Origin: Caulobacteraceae bacterium
Lineage (GTDB): Bacteria; Pseudomonadota; Alphaproteobacteria; Caulobacterales; Caulobacteraceae
DNA length: 13,344 nt
Assembly: GCA_020852035.1 (NCBI GenBank)
Contig: JADZBR010000331.1
Coordinates: 1 to 13,344 of the forward strand
Direction: 5' to 3'
Below, piece by piece: positions 12,328 to 13,344 of the stretch; positions within the stretch are counted from its first letter, which is position 1; each line of letters starts with the position of its first letter. Made by a program: the position numbers and the translations under genes. The notes beneath the pieces are model-generated. The model made no database searches and had not been told where the DNA came from. It was given only the letters and a program-made list of their open reading frames with translations.

Positions 12328-13200
12328 TCAGGGCCAGCTGACCATCGGCGGCATCGAGGAGAGGATCGACTCGATGTTGCCGCCGGTCTTCAGGCCGAAC
12401 ATGGTCCCGCGGTCGTAGAGCAGATTGAACTCCACGTAGCGGCCGCGGCGGACCAGCTGCTCTCGGCGGTCGGCGTCGGTCCAGGGCTCGTCCATGCGGT
12501 GGCGGGCGATCTTCGGATAGATGTCGAGGAAGGCTTCGCCGACGTCGCGGGTGAAGGCGAAGTCGCGCTCCCAGTCGCCGGAGTTGTGGTGGTCGTAGAA
12601 GATGCCGCCGACGCCGCGCGGCTCGTTCCTGTGCGGCAGGAAGAAGTACTCGTCGCAGCGGGCCTTGTATTTCGGATACCACTCCGGGTCGTGCTTGTCG
12701 CAGGCGGCCCGCATGGCCGCGTGGAAGGCCACCGCGTCGTCCGCTTCGTGGCTGCGCTGCTCCTCCATGAGGGGGGTCAAATCCGCGCCGCCACCGAACC
12801 AGCTCTGGGTGGTGGCCAGGAACCGGGTGTTCATGTGCACCGCCGGCACGCGCGGGTTCACCATGTGGGCGATCAGGCTGATGCCGGTGGCCACGAAGGA
12901 CGGGTCCTTGTCGGCGCCGGGCATGGTCGCGGCCATCTCCGGGGTGAAGGTCCCGTGAACCTGGCTGATGTGGACGCCGCATTTCTCGAAGAAGCGGCCG
13001 CCGCGCATGAAGCCCATGACGCCGCCGCCGCCGGCCGGGCGGACCCAGGGCTTCAGCTCGAAGCGGCCGGCCTCGCCGGGGTAGAGCTCGGCGGGCGCGT
13101 CGTCCTCCATCCGCTCGAACTCGGCGACGATGCGGTCGCGCAGGGCGTCGAACCAGGCGCGGGCGCGGTCGGTCTTGGTTTGCAGTTCGGTGTCGGCCAT
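12328..13200 (-). CDS. hemF: Oxygen-dependent coproporphyrinogen-III oxidase
   Basis: This 290-aa enzyme oxidatively decarboxylates coproporphyrinogen III to protoporphyrinogen IX in haem synthesis, using O2. The length is that of bacterial HemF. The family signature region KARCDEYFFLPHRNEPRGVG through GGIFYD is at 178-203. Other matching parts are VHISQVHGTF (76-85), VHMNTRF (121-127), WFGGGADLTP (134-143) and the C-terminal YVEFNLLYDRGTMFGLKTGG (255-274), NIESILSSMPP. No signal peptide is visible, so it is cytoplasmic. The ATG at 13200 has no Shine-Dalgarno. The antitoxin-like gene follows after 49 bases on the same strand but seems functionally unrelated. Confidence 0.97.
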   Translation of the reverse strand: MADTELQTKTDRARAWFDALRDRIVAEFERMEDDAPAELYPGEAGRFELKPWVRPAGGGGVMGFMRGGRFFEKCGVHISQVHGTFTPEMAATMPGADKDPSFVATGISLIAHMVNPRVPAVHMNTRFLATTQSWFGGGADLTPLMEEQRSHEADDAVAFHAAMRAACDKHDPEWYPKYKARCDEYFFLPHRNEPRGVGGIFYDHHNSGDWERDFAFTRDVGEAFLDIYPKIARHRMDEPWTDADRREQLVRRGRYVEFNLLYDRGTMFGLKTGGNIESILSSMPPMVSWP

Positions 13201-13255
13201 GGGGCGCGGTTCTAGGGGGGATGGCGGCGGATCGGCAAGCTCTCACCCCAAACGC

Positions 13256-13286
13256 CGTCATCCTCGCCACAAGGGCGAGGATGACG
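13256..13286. repeat. Perfect 13-bp palindrome (possible terminator)
   Basis: CGTCATCCTCGCC (13256-13268) pairs perfectly with 13274-13286 around a 5-base ACAAG loop. It lies 7 bases after the stop of the truncated minus-strand gene at the window edge and 55 bases upstream of hemF. There is no clear T tract on either strand. It could end transcription of the upstream gene or be another small dispersed palindrome. Confidence 0.7.
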
Positions 13287-13293
13287 ACTGAAG

Positions 13294-13344
13294 TTACCCC
13301 AGCAGCTTCTCCATCTCGTCCAGCGTACGGCCGAACTTGGCGAC
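13294..13344 (-). CDS. C-terminal end of an unidentified protein (cut by window edge)
   Basis: On the minus strand the frame ends in TAA at 13294-13296, and the 16 visible residues read VAKFGRTLDEMEKLLG. Only a short helical tail is available, so no family can be named. The codon use fits a real gene. A perfect palindrome follows its stop, as expected for a gene end. It is on the same strand as hemF, 93 bases upstream. Confidence 0.5.
   Translation of the reverse strand, partial: VAKFGRTLDEMEKLLG

Noticed and set aside
12145..13215. A long plus-strand frame antisense to hemF
   Set aside because: Its sequence is Val/Gly/Ala/His-rich with no family features, and hemF on the other strand is unambiguous.

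Overview
The window comes from a GC-rich alphaproteobacterial chromosome. Gene content and style point to Caulobacterales (Caulobacter/Phenylobacterium-like), though no marker here fixes the genus. The supporting signs are a DUF1285 - CoA-type Nudix - DUF6111-like - cca gene block, a PraR/PhrR-like XRE regulator, dispersed palindromic intergenic repeats, and several genes without a visible Shine-Dalgarno. This is mostly ordinary chromosomal housekeeping and accessory-metabolism DNA. I see no phage, insertion sequence, CRISPR array, tRNA or rRNA.

Left part (1-2100, + strand): four overlapping reading frames form a tight operon. They are the 3' end of an unidentified protein, a GNAT acyltransferase with some resemblance to acyl-homoserine-lactone-synthase-type enzymes, an isochorismatase-like protein, and a 59-codon helical protein. 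A separate XRE-family regulator follows and ends in a textbook UUCG-loop terminator (2072-2101).

Middle left (2100-4780): a pair of inverted palindromic repeats, then a minus-strand pair of an MFS exporter and an HSD17B4-type short-chain dehydrogenase. Upstream of the exporter lies copy 1 of a roughly 110-bp palindromic repeat.

Middle (4750-9640): a TetR regulator with a palindromic operator and a probable leaderless start is followed by a RidA-family protein. This pair runs convergently into a YciI/DGPF protein with interlocked stop codons. A five-gene minus-strand block then reads DUF1285 protein, CoA-type Nudix hydrolase, small membrane protein (DUF6111-like), CCA-adding enzyme and class I glutamine amidotransferase. 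Four of its genes overlap by 4 bases or are separated by only 5.

Right part (9640-13344): a GNAT acetyltransferase, repeat copy 2, and a membrane-anchored staphylococcal-nuclease-like protein. Next is a MarR regulator divergent from an NADPH-dependent FMN/quinone reductase, with two identical-pattern operators. Then come an orphan AbrB/MazE-type antitoxin, oxygen-dependent coproporphyrinogen oxidase (hemF), a perfect palindrome, and the last codons of an unidentified gene.

The most informative non-coding signals are two intergenic repeat families whose hairpin stems differ between copies but stay paired, and the twin MarR operators. The best candidate for an undescribed function is the overlapping GNAT/isochorismatase-like/59-aa operon at the left edge.
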